Assembly: GCA_013112715.1 (NCBI GenBank)
Contig: JABFGB010000037.1
Location: 1 to 37,750 of the forward strand
DNA: 37,750 bases
Source of the DNA: Chloroflexota bacterium
Lineage (GTDB): Bacteria; Chloroflexota; Anaerolineae; Aggregatilineales; J027
Reading direction: 5' to 3'
A model generated the notes under the pieces. The model ran no database searches. It was not told the origin of the DNA and was given only the letters and a program-made list of their open reading frames with translations. The first letter of the stretch is position 1; each line of letters begins with the position of its first letter. The position numbers and the translations under genes are program-made. Shown here piece after piece: positions 1-8,117 of this stretch.

Positions 1-128
1 CTAATCGTTTGCATCGCTCCTTGGATGAGTTGCAGGCTTCAGTTGATGCTTTTATGCACACCCAACAGAATGTTTGGCATCACCCTGATCGTCTCTTGTT
101 CGCTGATCACTTTCGACTAGTGGCTTAA
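1..128 (+). CDS. Transposase, C-terminal fragment (cut by window edge)
   Basis: An open frame enters from the left edge (first full codon at base 3) and ends at TAA 126-128. The 41 visible residues include NRLHRSLDELQASVDAF and end FADHFRLVA. The Leu-rich segment after an Asn/Arg/His start resembles the tail that follows the DDE domain in IS630-like transposases, but no catalytic residue is visible, so the family is a guess. The next gene resumes in the middle of a propeller repeat within two bases of this stop codon. That abrupt join is the main reason to read this as the end of an insertion sequence. It could also be the tail of an unrelated gene fused by deletion. Confidence 0.45.
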   Translation, partial: NRLHRSLDELQASVDAFMHTQQNVWHHPDRLLFADHFRLVA

Positions 129-144
129 CTCTTATGCGACCAAT

Positions 145-2157
145 TTGGTATCGGGCGATACCAATAATCGTGCCGATATTTTTGTGCGGGATAGATATAG
201 TTGCAGTACAGTCCGTGTCTCACTCAATTCAACTTCGGGCCAAGCACTAGGGTTCGATTCGGATTACCCTTCGATCTCAGCCGATGGAAATCTCGTAGCT
301 TTTCAATCCGCGAGTAAGCTGGTCACTGGTGATACCAACGACGATATTGATATCTTTGTACGCAACATAGCAACTGGGCAAACGACTCGTGTTTCCGTTG
401 GAAGATATAGCACCACCCCCGGAGGGCCAATACAAACTATTCAATCCAACGGATATTCAGTAAATCCTGTAATATCGGGCGATGGGCGTTATGTCGCTTT
501 TGTTTCGGTAGCTAATAATTTAGTACAAAACGATAATAACAACTTTCCAGATATTTTTGTGCATGATCTTCAGGCTAACACCACATTTCGCGTTTCCATT
601 AATTCTCAAGGTGGTGAGGCACTCGGGGGTGGTTCCTACGAACCAGCTATTTCCTCTGATGGGAATTACATTGCTTTTTCTTCAACCGCTTATAATCTAG
701 TTCCGAATGACACGAATGGGGCATCTGATGTTTTTGTACATAGTCGAGTACCGAGTCAAACTATAAGGGTATCCTTAACTTGGCAGGGTGGTCAGACACA
801 AGCTCCATTTCCCGATAGTCCAGATAGCGCATCGCCATCAATTTCAGCCGACGGGAATTTTGTATCTTTTATTTCTTCAGCCACTAACCTTGTTCCGTTT
901 GACCCGAATAATACATCTGACGTTTTCATTCGAAATTTGCAAACAAATCCGGATGAGACAACCATTGTTTCAACCAGATCGGATTCTCAGCCATCTTTTG
1001 GTGGAACTCCATACTCCAGTTCTGTTTCCCAAGATGGTCGCCTTGTTGTTTTTCTCTCTGATGCCTCAGATTTAATCATGCCAATTTATGACACTAACAA
1101 CGGAACAGATGTGTTTGCGAAGAGTCGGCAAAGTGGACAAACAACTCGTCTTTCCGTTTTCCCTAATGGTACTACGCAAATACCCGGCGGTGTTGGTGGC
1201 TCTGTTATGTCACAAGACGGGCGCTATGTTACATTTGTAACTACATATTCAATCGTAACAGATAATTATCTCAATAATGCCGATATATATGTAGTGCCAG
1301 CACCTGATGGGTGGGCTGATACTATAGCTTTGTTTGGCCCGGCTACAGGCGGTATCTCACTAATCGACACATTACAAGATAAACCCCCCTTGAGCGCTTA
1401 TACTGTAATGGATACAAATTTTACCACTTCATCTCTCAATACTTATTGGGTCATGGGGGATTGGAACGGGGATGGACAAAAAACCCCGGGATATTCTGCG
1501 AATGGAGTATTTTTCTACACAAACGATCTCATTGTGGACAACAACACAATATGGTCAGGTATCTGGATTGGTTTATCTGGTCCAGCCGTCGCGGGTCATT
1601 TTATGGGGGCGTTGCCAAACGATTGCATTGGAGCAGTCGACATTAAAGATTTTCCACCCTATGGTTATGGCATGGCCCTCTATTTCACCTGTAATTTCGT
1701 TGATGGTACTGCCCCACCTCTCACGTTTCAATGGCTAGGTGTACCGTTACCCACTGATCCTCCAGCGCCTGTTAATTTTTATCAGTTTGCGGCTGGAGAC
1801 TGGAATGGGGATGGAGTGGAAACTATGGCGGTAAGGCGTGAACAATTTATCGCCTTTACTAATACGCCACCCACTACTTACCTCTCAGAAATGAATCTCG
1901 CCCAATATTTCGGTACGCCTTGTAATGGAGATACGGATTCAGGCGTATTCGTAGCAGGTGATTGGGATAATAATGGCTTGGATTCATTTGGCCTTTACTG
2001 CGAATTTGATCCGAGTGATCCTAATGGTTTAGCGCGATTTTATCGCCGTAACGACCTTGATTGGAATTCGGGAGTGTATATTTTGCAAATGGTTGGGAGA
2101 TATGTGGGGTCTTTTGGGAATGTTCCAGTACGGGCAGCTTCTTGGCGTTTACGCTGA
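145..2157 (+). CDS. Beta-propeller/VCBS-like repeat protein, 5'-truncated
   Basis: The frame is open from base 121, just after a TAG at 118-120. Propeller-type sequence (SYATNLVSGDTNN) is recognisable from base 130, so the TTG at 145 is only a nominal start and the true N-terminus, with any signal peptide, is missing. About six blades of 45-65 residues follow the pattern SxDGxxVAFxSxAxxLV, then DTNxxxDIFV, then a strand ending RVSV, as in TolB/PD40-type propellers. The last ~230 residues hold three GDWNGDG-like Asp/Asn loops (GDWNGDGQKT, GDWNGDGVET, GDWDNNGLDS) of VCBS/FG-GAP type that may bind calcium. This C-terminal part is repeated in the next gene. Probably an exported surface protein of unknown function, and probably a pseudogene because its 5' end was replaced by an insertion sequence. 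Confidence 0.7.
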   Translation: MVSGDTNNRADIFVRDRYSCSTVRVSLNSTSGQALGFDSDYPSISADGNLVAFQSASKLVTGDTNDDIDIFVRNIATGQTTRVSVGRYSTTPGGPIQTIQSNGYSVNPVISGDGRYVAFVSVANNLVQNDNNNFPDIFVHDLQANTTFRVSINSQGGEALGGGSYEPAISSDGNYIAFSSTAYNLVPNDTNGASDVFVHSRVPSQTIRVSLTWQGGQTQAPFPDSPDSASPSISADGNFVSFISSATNLVPFDPNNTSDVFIRNLQTNPDETTIVSTRSDSQPSFGGTPYSSSVSQDGRLVVFLSDASDLIMPIYDTNNGTDVFAKSRQSGQTTRLSVFPNGTTQIPGGVGGSVMSQDGRYVTFVTTYSIVTDNYLNNADIYVVPAPDGWADTIALFGPATGGISLIDTLQDKPPLSAYTVMDTNFTTSSLNTYWVMGDWNGDGQKTPGYSANGVFFYTNDLIVDNNTIWSGIWIGLSGPAVAGHFMGALPNDCIGAVDIKDFPPYGYGMALYFTCNFVDGTAPPLTFQWLGVPLPTDPPAPVNFYQFAAGDWNGDGVETMAVRREQFIAFTNTPPTTYLSEMNLAQYFGTPCNGDTDSGVFVAGDWDNNGLDSFGLYCEFDPSDPNGLARFYRRNDLDWNSGVYILQMVGRYVGSFGNVPVRAASWRLR

Positions 2158-2215
2158 TCTTAATAGGCTTTGGTTTAATTACCATTAATGAATAACATCC
2201 TTTTTGAGGTGCATC

Positions 2216-3220
2216 ATGGGTAGAAAATTCACTAGGCACAGCTTATATATCATCGGATTTTCAGTTACAGTTTCATTGATGTTTTTCAATATAGAAACTG
2301 CAAAAGTTTTTCCCTATGAGTATCCTACTCCTACACCCCGACCAGAATATTTGAACCCCGGCGAGACAGACTCTTTAGCTGTAATTGATGGGGGGAACGG
2401 ATGGACCAGTTTAATTAGTACCCTCGAAGACTACCCACCAGATTGGCATGTTGAATCCTATGCTTTAGATTGTTCGGATGGACAATGGGTGATGGGTGAT
2501 TGGGATGGTGATGGTCGAGAATCACTGGGCGGCTATGGTTACAGTACATTCTTTTTTACTAATCTCCAAAAAACAGTTGGGCAATGTCGAGATTGGTCGA
2601 GACTTTGGATTGGCCCGCAGGGGCAACCAGTAGCAGGACATTTTAGGGCAGACCTTGCCCATGACTGTATAGGTATTGTTGAGCAACTCCAAAAAGATGG
2701 TCACACCACATTTGTATTGTGGTATACCTGTGATCTAGCTACCACCGCGCCAGAAATCCACTTTCAAATTCTCGGTGAATTACTGCCTAAACTTGCTGGA
2801 TATTCGGGTTTTCCACAATTTGTAGCCGGAGATTGGGATGGCGACGGGGTTGAAACCTTAGCTGTCCGACGTGGAGGTTTTGTTACCTACACCAATACGC
2901 CTCCAACGGATCCGAATCCCGTCTTTACTGATGCCCAAGCAATTGGCCTTCCATATGATGATGAGTATGAGTATGGGGTTTTTGTAGCAGGTGACTGGGA
3001 TGATGACGGTATAGACAGTTTCGGATTTTATTATTTTTTTCTCACCTATCAATTAGGGGCAGATAGAGTGAACAGGTATTTTACCCATCACGAATTTTAC
3101 TATTGTACTCAACTAATTTGCCTAGCAGATGGTTATCAGTTCGTTCGTATGAATTTGCCACTCGGATCGCCTTGGGCAAAGAGACCAATTAATGCGGTTT
3201 CGTGGCGATATAAGCCATAA
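2216..3220 (+). CDS. Secreted VCBS-like repeat protein, paralogue of upstream C-terminal domain
   Basis: The ATG at 2216 is chosen because GAGGTG (2206-2211) sits five bases upstream; an in-frame TTG at 2204 has no such site. Residues 1-30 form a signal peptide or anchor: basic start, then a hydrophobic run from about LYIIGF to SLMFF. A Pro/Thr-rich linker (TPTPRPE) follows. The mature part carries three loops, GDWDGDGRES, GDWDGDGVET and GDWDDDGIDS, aligned with the three loops in the C-terminal third of the preceding gene, and shares flanking text such as AVRR..F..(F/Y)TNTPPT. The two genes are therefore tandem paralogues, the second lacking the propeller. Probably exported and possibly calcium-binding; no enzyme motif is visible. 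Base composition is more A+T-rich than the genes after 3.3 kb. Confidence 0.7.
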   Translation: MGRKFTRHSLYIIGFSVTVSLMFFNIETAKVFPYEYPTPTPRPEYLNPGETDSLAVIDGGNGWTSLISTLEDYPPDWHVESYALDCSDGQWVMGDWDGDGRESLGGYGYSTFFFTNLQKTVGQCRDWSRLWIGPQGQPVAGHFRADLAHDCIGIVEQLQKDGHTTFVLWYTCDLATTAPEIHFQILGELLPKLAGYSGFPQFVAGDWDGDGVETLAVRRGGFVTYTNTPPTDPNPVFTDAQAIGLPYDDEYEYGVFVAGDWDDDGIDSFGFYYFFLTYQLGADRVNRYFTHHEFYYCTQLICLADGYQFVRMNLPLGSPWAKRPINAVSWRYKP

Positions 3221-3253
3221 GATTTTTTGTATGGCAAAGATAAATTTTCATTT

Positions 3254-3285
3254 AAGCCACCTTTGTTAACAAAGATGGCTTTTTT
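3254..3285 (+). terminator. Rho-independent terminator after the VCBS-like pair
   Basis: AAGCCA (3254-3259) pairs with TGGCTT (3276-3281) and CTTTG (3261-3265) with CAAAG (3270-3274), with one C/A mismatch between them and a TTAA loop. A T-run follows to 3285. It lies 34 bases after the stop codon. Confidence 0.85.
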
Positions 3286-3296
3286 ACTTTAAAAAC

Positions 3297-3326
3297 TTGA
3301 AGGTCAATCGGCCCATGCGGTAAAAT
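3297..3326 (+). promoter_or_regulatory. Candidate promoter for tdh
   Basis: TTGAAG (3297-3302) and TAAAAT (3321-3326) are 18 bases apart, about 40 bases before the tdh start, just after the terminator. It is a reasonable sigma-70-type match, read by eye only. Confidence 0.35.
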
Positions 3327-3366
3327 ATTGACAGAATGATCACCCTATAGATTCAGGAAAATTAAC

Positions 3367-4461
3367 ATGACCAGCGCCTTCGCAAAAGAAACCATCGCCG
3401 TGAAAGATGAAACAACGATCCCCATTACCATGCGGGCGGTACTCAAAGCTACCGCCGGCCCCGGCTTGCAAATGGTGCATGATTACCCCACCCCGGTCAT
3501 CAAAAACGGCGAAGTGCTGGTCAAGGTTGAAGGCGCATCCATCTGTGGGACGGATTTGCATATCTACAAGTGGGACAAGTGGGCCGCCAGCCGACTCAAC
3601 CCGCCGCTGGTCATTGGGCATGAAATCACGGGGCGGATTGTGCAGGTTGCCCCAGATGTCAAGCGCGTCAAAGTGGGGGATCATGTCTCGCTGGAAAGCC
3701 ATATCGTTTGTAATGTGTGCCGATTCTGCCGCACGGGTCAGGGCCACATCTGCGAAAACACCCAGATTATCGGTGTAGATCGGGATGGTGGGTTTGCGGA
3801 ATATATCGCCGTGCCGGAACAAAATGCGTGGGTGAATCCTCCTGAAATGCCGATTACCATTAGTGTTCTAATGGAAAATTTTGGCAATGGCGTCCATACC
3901 ACGATGGCTCAAAACTGTGCCGCCAAGTATGTATTGGTTACGGGGTGTGGCCCTGTGGGATGTATGGCGGTAGCGGTTGCGAAAGCGGCTGGCGCACGTG
4001 CGGTCTTTGCCACCGACATCAGCGCGTATCGGCTTGAATTGGCCCGTCGTATGGGGGCGGATCGCATCATTAATCCCCTTGAAGAAAATGTCATTGAGGC
4101 CTTGATGGAAGCTACCCACGATGAAGGGGTAGATGTCATTCTGGAAATGTCCGGTGCCCCCAGCGCGATAGATCAAGGTTTTGCCGCACTCAAACCGGGT
4201 GGCGAGGTGGCCTTGCTTGGATTGACTGCCCAGCCCATGACCTTTGACATCAATAACCACATCACGTTTAAGGGCGCGACGGTGCGTGGGATTGCGGGTC
4301 GGCGCCTTTGGGAAACGTGGTTCCAGATGGAAAGCCTCATCCACAGCGGGGTGGTGGATTTAGGGCCGATGCTGACGCACCAATTTGCGTTGGAAGATTT
4401 TGACCTTGCGTTTGAAACGTTTGCGGGTGGCAACAGCGGCAAAGTCATGCTGCGCCCTTAA
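3367..4461 (+). CDS. tdh: L-threonine 3-dehydrogenase, zinc-dependent
   Basis: Predicted to oxidise L-threonine with NAD to 2-amino-3-ketobutyrate in the cytoplasm. It is a 364-residue medium-chain dehydrogenase. Catalytic zinc ligands appear at C60 (ICGTDLHIY) and H85/E86 (IGHE). The structural zinc site is C115, C118, C121 and C129. The NAD-binding glycine motif GCGPVG is at about 193-198. Text such as AICGTD.HIY.WD, EMSGAP and ETWFQMESLIHSG is what I recall from bacterial Tdh rather than from generic alcohol dehydrogenases. The start at 3367 has AGGAAA (3355-3360) upstream and gives about 21 residues more than the E. coli enzyme; the in-frame ATG at 3430 (MRAVLKAT) matches the usual N-terminus but lacks a ribosome site. 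A related sorbitol or butanediol dehydrogenase is the alternative. Confidence 0.82.
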   Translation: MTSAFAKETIAVKDETTIPITMRAVLKATAGPGLQMVHDYPTPVIKNGEVLVKVEGASICGTDLHIYKWDKWAASRLNPPLVIGHEITGRIVQVAPDVKRVKVGDHVSLESHIVCNVCRFCRTGQGHICENTQIIGVDRDGGFAEYIAVPEQNAWVNPPEMPITISVLMENFGNGVHTTMAQNCAAKYVLVTGCGPVGCMAVAVAKAAGARAVFATDISAYRLELARRMGADRIINPLEENVIEALMEATHDEGVDVILEMSGAPSAIDQGFAALKPGGEVALLGLTAQPMTFDINNHITFKGATVRGIAGRRLWETWFQMESLIHSGVVDLGPMLTHQFALEDFDLAFETFAGGNSGKVMLRP

Positions 4462-4489
4462 AGTTTGGTTAAAACGCCACAAAAGATTT

Positions 4490-4498
4490 TGTTAGAAT
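4490..4498 (+). promoter_or_regulatory. Candidate extended -10 promoter for the pdh operon
   Basis: TGT-TAGAAT (4490-4498) fits an extended -10 element with no clear -35. Transcription from here would give a leader of about 140 bases before pdhA. Confidence 0.35.
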
Positions 4499-4577
4499 AG
4501 CCCCTCTTGTGCTAATATTCTTTCGTTTTAGCGCAGTCTGTTTTAACTAACTGCATCTATAACCTCTGGTAGCAATG

Positions 4578-4609
4578 GATAAGCGGCGATATCCGGCAGC
4601 TTATCTTTT
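4578..4609 (+). terminator. Terminator-like hairpin between tdh and pdhA
   Basis: GATAAGC (4578-4584) is a perfect complement of GCTTATC (4599-4605), with a 14-base loop and then TTTT. If the promoter at 4490 is real, it lies inside the pdh leader and could be an attenuator; otherwise it is simply the tdh terminator. Confidence 0.5.
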
Positions 4610-4647
4610 CATGTATTCGGCAGTTAAAGCAAAGGGGATATTGTCGG

Positions 4648-5610
4648 ATGGCCGATCTCAGCAAAGATGAACTCCTTGATATGTATTATGACATGGTGCT
4701 GATTCGTCGCTTTGAAGAAAAAAGCGAGGAACTGTACCAACAAGGCAAAATCGGCGGCTTTTTACACCTGTATATCGGTCAAGAAGCCACAGGTGTCGGT
4801 GCGATTCGTGCGCTCCGTCCCGAAGATCATTTTTTCACCGCCTACCGCGATCATGGTGTTGCCATTGCACGTGGTATTGACATCAAAAGTTTGATGGCCG
4901 AAATGCTCGGCAAGGCTACCGGGGTCAGCAAAGGCAAAGGTGGCTCAATGCACCTTGCCAGCCGCGAACATAACTTCTGGGGTGGTTATGCCATTGTGGG
5001 TGGACATTTGCCCCTTGCCGCCGGGGTTGCGCTGCGTGCCCGCTATAACAATGAAGATTTTGGTGTGCTGTGTATGATGGGGGATGGAGCCACCAACATC
5101 GGCTATTTCCATGAAAGCCTCAACCTCAGTGCGGTGTGGGATTTGCCCGTTGTGTGGCTGGTCGAAAACAACCAATATGGCATGGGTACAGCGGTTGAAC
5201 GTGCTTCTGGCGTCACCGAAATCGTCAAAAAGGCCGCCGCCTATGGCATGAAAGAAGGCCCCCGCGCCGACGGTATGGATGTTTTGGCGACCTACGATGC
5301 CGTCAAAGAAGCAATGGAGTATGCCCGCAAGACTGGCCCAGTCTTGATGGAGGCCTTGACCTATCGCTTTGTGGGTCATAGCATGGGCGACCCCGAACGC
5401 TATCGTACCAAAGATGAAGTGCGCGAATATCAAGAGGGCGACCCGATAGGCAAGTTTGGTACCTATCTGACTACCAAACGTAAGGCCAAGAAAGATGAAT
5501 TGGTGGCGCTAGATAAGAAAGCCGCCGAAGAAGTTGAGGCTGCGGTGCGCTTTGCAGAGGAAAGCCCCGAACCTACCTATGAAGATTTATTCCGCGATAT
5601 TTACGTCTAG
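4648..5610 (+). CDS. pdhA: Pyruvate dehydrogenase E1 alpha subunit
   Basis: Alpha chain of the thiamine-diphosphate-dependent E1 component, which decarboxylates pyruvate and passes the acetyl group to the lipoyl arm of E2. The 320 residues are typical of the alpha2beta2 type. Visible are FLHLYIGQEA, the substrate-region sequence GKGGSMHL, and the ThDP-binding motif running from GDGATN to VENNQYGMGT. GHSMGDPERYR matches the E1-alpha phosphorylation-loop region (GHSMSDP in animals). YGMGTAVERA and GMDVLA point to pyruvate rather than branched-chain 2-oxo acids, although acetoin dehydrogenase is closely related. AAGGGG lies about 12 bases before the ATG. First gene of a three-gene operon, 16 bases before pdhB. 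Confidence 0.88.
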   Translation: MADLSKDELLDMYYDMVLIRRFEEKSEELYQQGKIGGFLHLYIGQEATGVGAIRALRPEDHFFTAYRDHGVAIARGIDIKSLMAEMLGKATGVSKGKGGSMHLASREHNFWGGYAIVGGHLPLAAGVALRARYNNEDFGVLCMMGDGATNIGYFHESLNLSAVWDLPVVWLVENNQYGMGTAVERASGVTEIVKKAAAYGMKEGPRADGMDVLATYDAVKEAMEYARKTGPVLMEALTYRFVGHSMGDPERYRTKDEVREYQEGDPIGKFGTYLTTKRKAKKDELVALDKKAAEEVEAAVRFAEESPEPTYEDLFRDIYV

Positions 5611-5626
5611 TTCGTGAGGACGATGG

Positions 5627-6637
5627 ATGATGGCAACACCAGCAATTACGACAACAGCAACGAAGCGCATGACCATCCGCGAGGCCCTGAGCCAAGCCCT
5701 GCGCGAAGAACTTAATCGAGATGACCGCGTTTTCCTCATGGGCGAAGAAATCGGCGTATGGGGTGGTACCTATGCCGTCACACGTGGATTTTTTGACGAA
5801 TTTGGTGAACGCCGCGTGCGCGATACCCCTATCGCAGAAATGGTGATCGCTGGGGCGGCGGCTGGCGCTGCGATGGCAGGATTGCGTCCGGTAGCAGAAA
5901 TCATGACTATCAACTTTGCTTTCCTCGCGTTGGATGCGATTGTCAACCACGCCGCGAAGGTTCATTATATGTTCGGCGGGCAATTTTCCTGTCCCCTCGT
6001 GGTGCGTACTACTACCGGCGGGGGGCGTCAATTGGGGGCAACCCATTCGCACAGCCCTGAAATTGTTTTTGCCCATTTCCCCGGCCTCTATGTCTGCTGC
6101 CCTGCGACAGCTTCCGATGCCTATGGTCTGCTCAAGACTGCCATCCGCAACGATAACCCGGTGCTGTTTGTCGAACACAGCACACTCTATCAAAAACGCG
6201 ACGAAGTCCCTGCCAATAACCCCGACTACACTCTGCCTGTGGGCAAAAGCAATCTGATACGCGAGGGCAAACATGTCACGTTAGTGAGTTTCTCCAAAGG
6301 GGTGCATATCTGCCTAGAAGCCGCCGAGAAATTGGCCCAAGAGGGTATCGAGGCTGAAATCATTGATCTGCGCTGGTTGCGTCCTTTGGATACCGACCTG
6401 CTGATTGAGAGCTTCAAGAAGACCAATCGCATGGTGGTGGTTGAAGAAGGCCATGCTCTGTTTGGCGTGGGTGCGGAAATTGCCGCCCAAGTCACCGAAA
6501 AAGCGTTCGATTGGATGGATGCGCCCATTAAGCGTGTCACTACCATTGATGCCCCGCTACCGTATGCCCGCGAAATTGAACAGATGGCTCTGCCGGATGC
6601 TAATAAAGTAATCGCCGCAGTCAAGGAGATTTTGTGA
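5627..6637 (+). CDS. pdhB: Pyruvate dehydrogenase E1 beta subunit
   Basis: Beta chain of the E1 heterotetramer; it completes the ThDP site and the E2-docking surface. The 336 residues begin with two Met codons after GTGAGGACG (a GAGG ribosome site). Family landmarks are TIREALSQALREEL, FLMGEEIGVWGGTYAVTRG, the region RVRDTPIAEMVIAGAAAGAAMAG, MTINFAFLALDAIVNHAAK and the C-terminal VVEEGHALFGVGAEIAAQ. The stop codon TGA (6635-6637) shares its final A with the ATG of the E2 gene, so the two are translationally coupled. Acetoin dehydrogenase beta is the only serious alternative. Confidence 0.88.
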   Translation: MMATPAITTTATKRMTIREALSQALREELNRDDRVFLMGEEIGVWGGTYAVTRGFFDEFGERRVRDTPIAEMVIAGAAAGAAMAGLRPVAEIMTINFAFLALDAIVNHAAKVHYMFGGQFSCPLVVRTTTGGGRQLGATHSHSPEIVFAHFPGLYVCCPATASDAYGLLKTAIRNDNPVLFVEHSTLYQKRDEVPANNPDYTLPVGKSNLIREGKHVTLVSFSKGVHICLEAAEKLAQEGIEAEIIDLRWLRPLDTDLLIESFKKTNRMVVVEEGHALFGVGAEIAAQVTEKAFDWMDAPIKRVTTIDAPLPYAREIEQMALPDANKVIAAVKEIL

Positions 6638-7929
6638 TGGCTGATACCGTGATGATGCCCAAATTGGGTTTTGATATGAAAGAAGGCACGCTCGTTCGCT
6701 GGGTCAAGCAGGTTAATGACACCGTGAATGTTGGCGACGTAATTGCCGAAATTGAAACCGATAAGGCGACCGTTGAAGTGGAAGCCTACGCCAGTGGTAT
6801 TTTGCGGAAGTGGCTGGTCAACGAAAATACCATTGTTGAAGTCGGTGCGCCGATTGCGATTATCGGGACAGCCGATGAGCCAATTGAAGGTGGGTCTGCG
6901 CCCGCCGCTTCTGCTGCCCCTGCTTCCCAAACTACTGTATCTGCCAGCCCCGCGCCTGCGGCCAGTGCGCCAAAGGCTGCGAACGGACATACCGCATCCG
7001 CGCCGATCAGTGATGAAGGCTATCCCGGCGGCGTGAAGGCCAGTCCGGTAGCGCGTCGGATGGCGGAAGAAAAGGGCATTAATCTCGCCCAAGTTTCTGG
7101 CACTGGCCCCGGTGGCCGCGTCGTCAAACGCGATATTGAAGGTTTTACCCCCGGTGTCGAAGCGCCTGCTGCTCCAACTGTAGCGGCTACACCTGCACCT
7201 ACTCAAGCCCCTGCACCCACCTTTGGTTCTGCTCCCACCGGCGCGGATATTGAAGAAATTCCGCTCACCCGGATGCGAAAGATTGTTGGTGAACGAACAC
7301 AGGCCAGTTTCCAGTTTGTGCCCCATTTCTTCGTGACCAGCGAAATAGACATGGGACCAGCTTTGGCGCTGCGAAAACAACTAAACGCGGGCTTGACTGA
7401 AGAGCAAAAGATCACCGTCAATGACCTTGTGGTGAAGGCCGCAGCATTGGCTCTGCGTGAGTTCCCGAACCTGAATACCCATTTTTATGGCGACAAATTG
7501 GTCCGTCACAAACGCATCAATATCGGGATTGCCGTCGCGGTGGAAAACGGCCTCATCAATGTCGTTTGCAAAGATGCGGATCGCCGCACACTGACGGATA
7601 TGTCGGTCAAGAACAAAGAGATGATTGCGGGCGCACGCGAGGGCAAGGTCAAACCCGATGATGTCGAAGGCGCGACCTTTACCGTCAGTAATCTCGGTGC
7701 CTATGATGTCGAACACTTCCTTGCCATCATCAATCCGCCCGAAGCCGCGATTTTGGCAGTGGGGTCGGCGCTTGAAGTGCCGATTGTGGAAAATGGCGAG
7801 ATCAAAATCGGTGTCCGTATGAAAGCTACCGTCAGCGTTGACCATCGTGTCAGCGACGGAGCCGAAGGTGCTCAATATTTGCAGCGGGTGAAGGAACTGC
7901 TAGAAAACCCAATGCGGTTACTTATCTAG
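6637..7929 (+). CDS. pdhC: Dihydrolipoamide acetyltransferase (PDH E2)
   Basis: Core subunit that carries the swinging lipoyl arm and transfers acetyl to CoA. Domains in order: one lipoyl domain (residues 1-80) with the lipoylated lysine at K43 in EIETDKATVEVE; an Ala/Pro linker (82-125); a peripheral-subunit-binding domain (about 134-166, ASPVARRMAEEKGINL, GTGPGGRVVKRDI); a second Ala/Pro linker; and the catalytic domain (about 205-430) with the active-site motif DHRVSDG (D402, H403). The ATG at 6637 overlaps the pdhB stop and has AAGGAG (6622-6627) upstream; the GTG at 6634 is less likely. No E3 (dihydrolipoamide dehydrogenase) gene follows, so E3 must be encoded elsewhere. Octanoyltransferase LipB, which starts K43 lipoylation, is encoded at 13.4 kb. 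Confidence 0.9.
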   Translation: MADTVMMPKLGFDMKEGTLVRWVKQVNDTVNVGDVIAEIETDKATVEVEAYASGILRKWLVNENTIVEVGAPIAIIGTADEPIEGGSAPAASAAPASQTTVSASPAPAASAPKAANGHTASAPISDEGYPGGVKASPVARRMAEEKGINLAQVSGTGPGGRVVKRDIEGFTPGVEAPAAPTVAATPAPTQAPAPTFGSAPTGADIEEIPLTRMRKIVGERTQASFQFVPHFFVTSEIDMGPALALRKQLNAGLTEEQKITVNDLVVKAAALALREFPNLNTHFYGDKLVRHKRINIGIAVAVENGLINVVCKDADRRTLTDMSVKNKEMIAGAREGKVKPDDVEGATFTVSNLGAYDVEHFLAIINPPEAAILAVGSALEVPIVENGEIKIGVRMKATVSVDHRVSDGAEGAQYLQRVKELLENPMRLLI

Positions 7930-7957
7930 CCGCGTTTGGATCATCAACAAAATTCGG

Positions 7958-7992
7958 AAGGGGCGGTTTACCAAAAATCGCCCTTTTGTTTT
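7958..7992 (+). terminator. Rho-independent terminator of the pdh operon
   Basis: A 12-bp stem with two G-U pairs: AAGGGGCGGTTT (7958-7969) against AAATCGCCCTTT (7975-7986), loop ACCAA, followed by a T-rich tract. It lies 28 bases after the E2 stop. Confidence 0.85.
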
Positions 7993-8117
7993 GGCAAGCT
8001 AGACGCCGCTTTTCCGTCAGATTGGCGTAAGTTAAATGCTGGAAATCCGTGTTTTCAACAGGTAAGATTATAGGCCGCCTGTATAAAAGATTTAGGCTTG
8101 AGGAGTTCTAAGAGATT

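Noticed and set aside
3328..3351. TTGACA with TATAGA just before tdh
   Set aside because: The spacing is only 12 bases; the TTGAAG-18-TAAAAT pair upstream is better.
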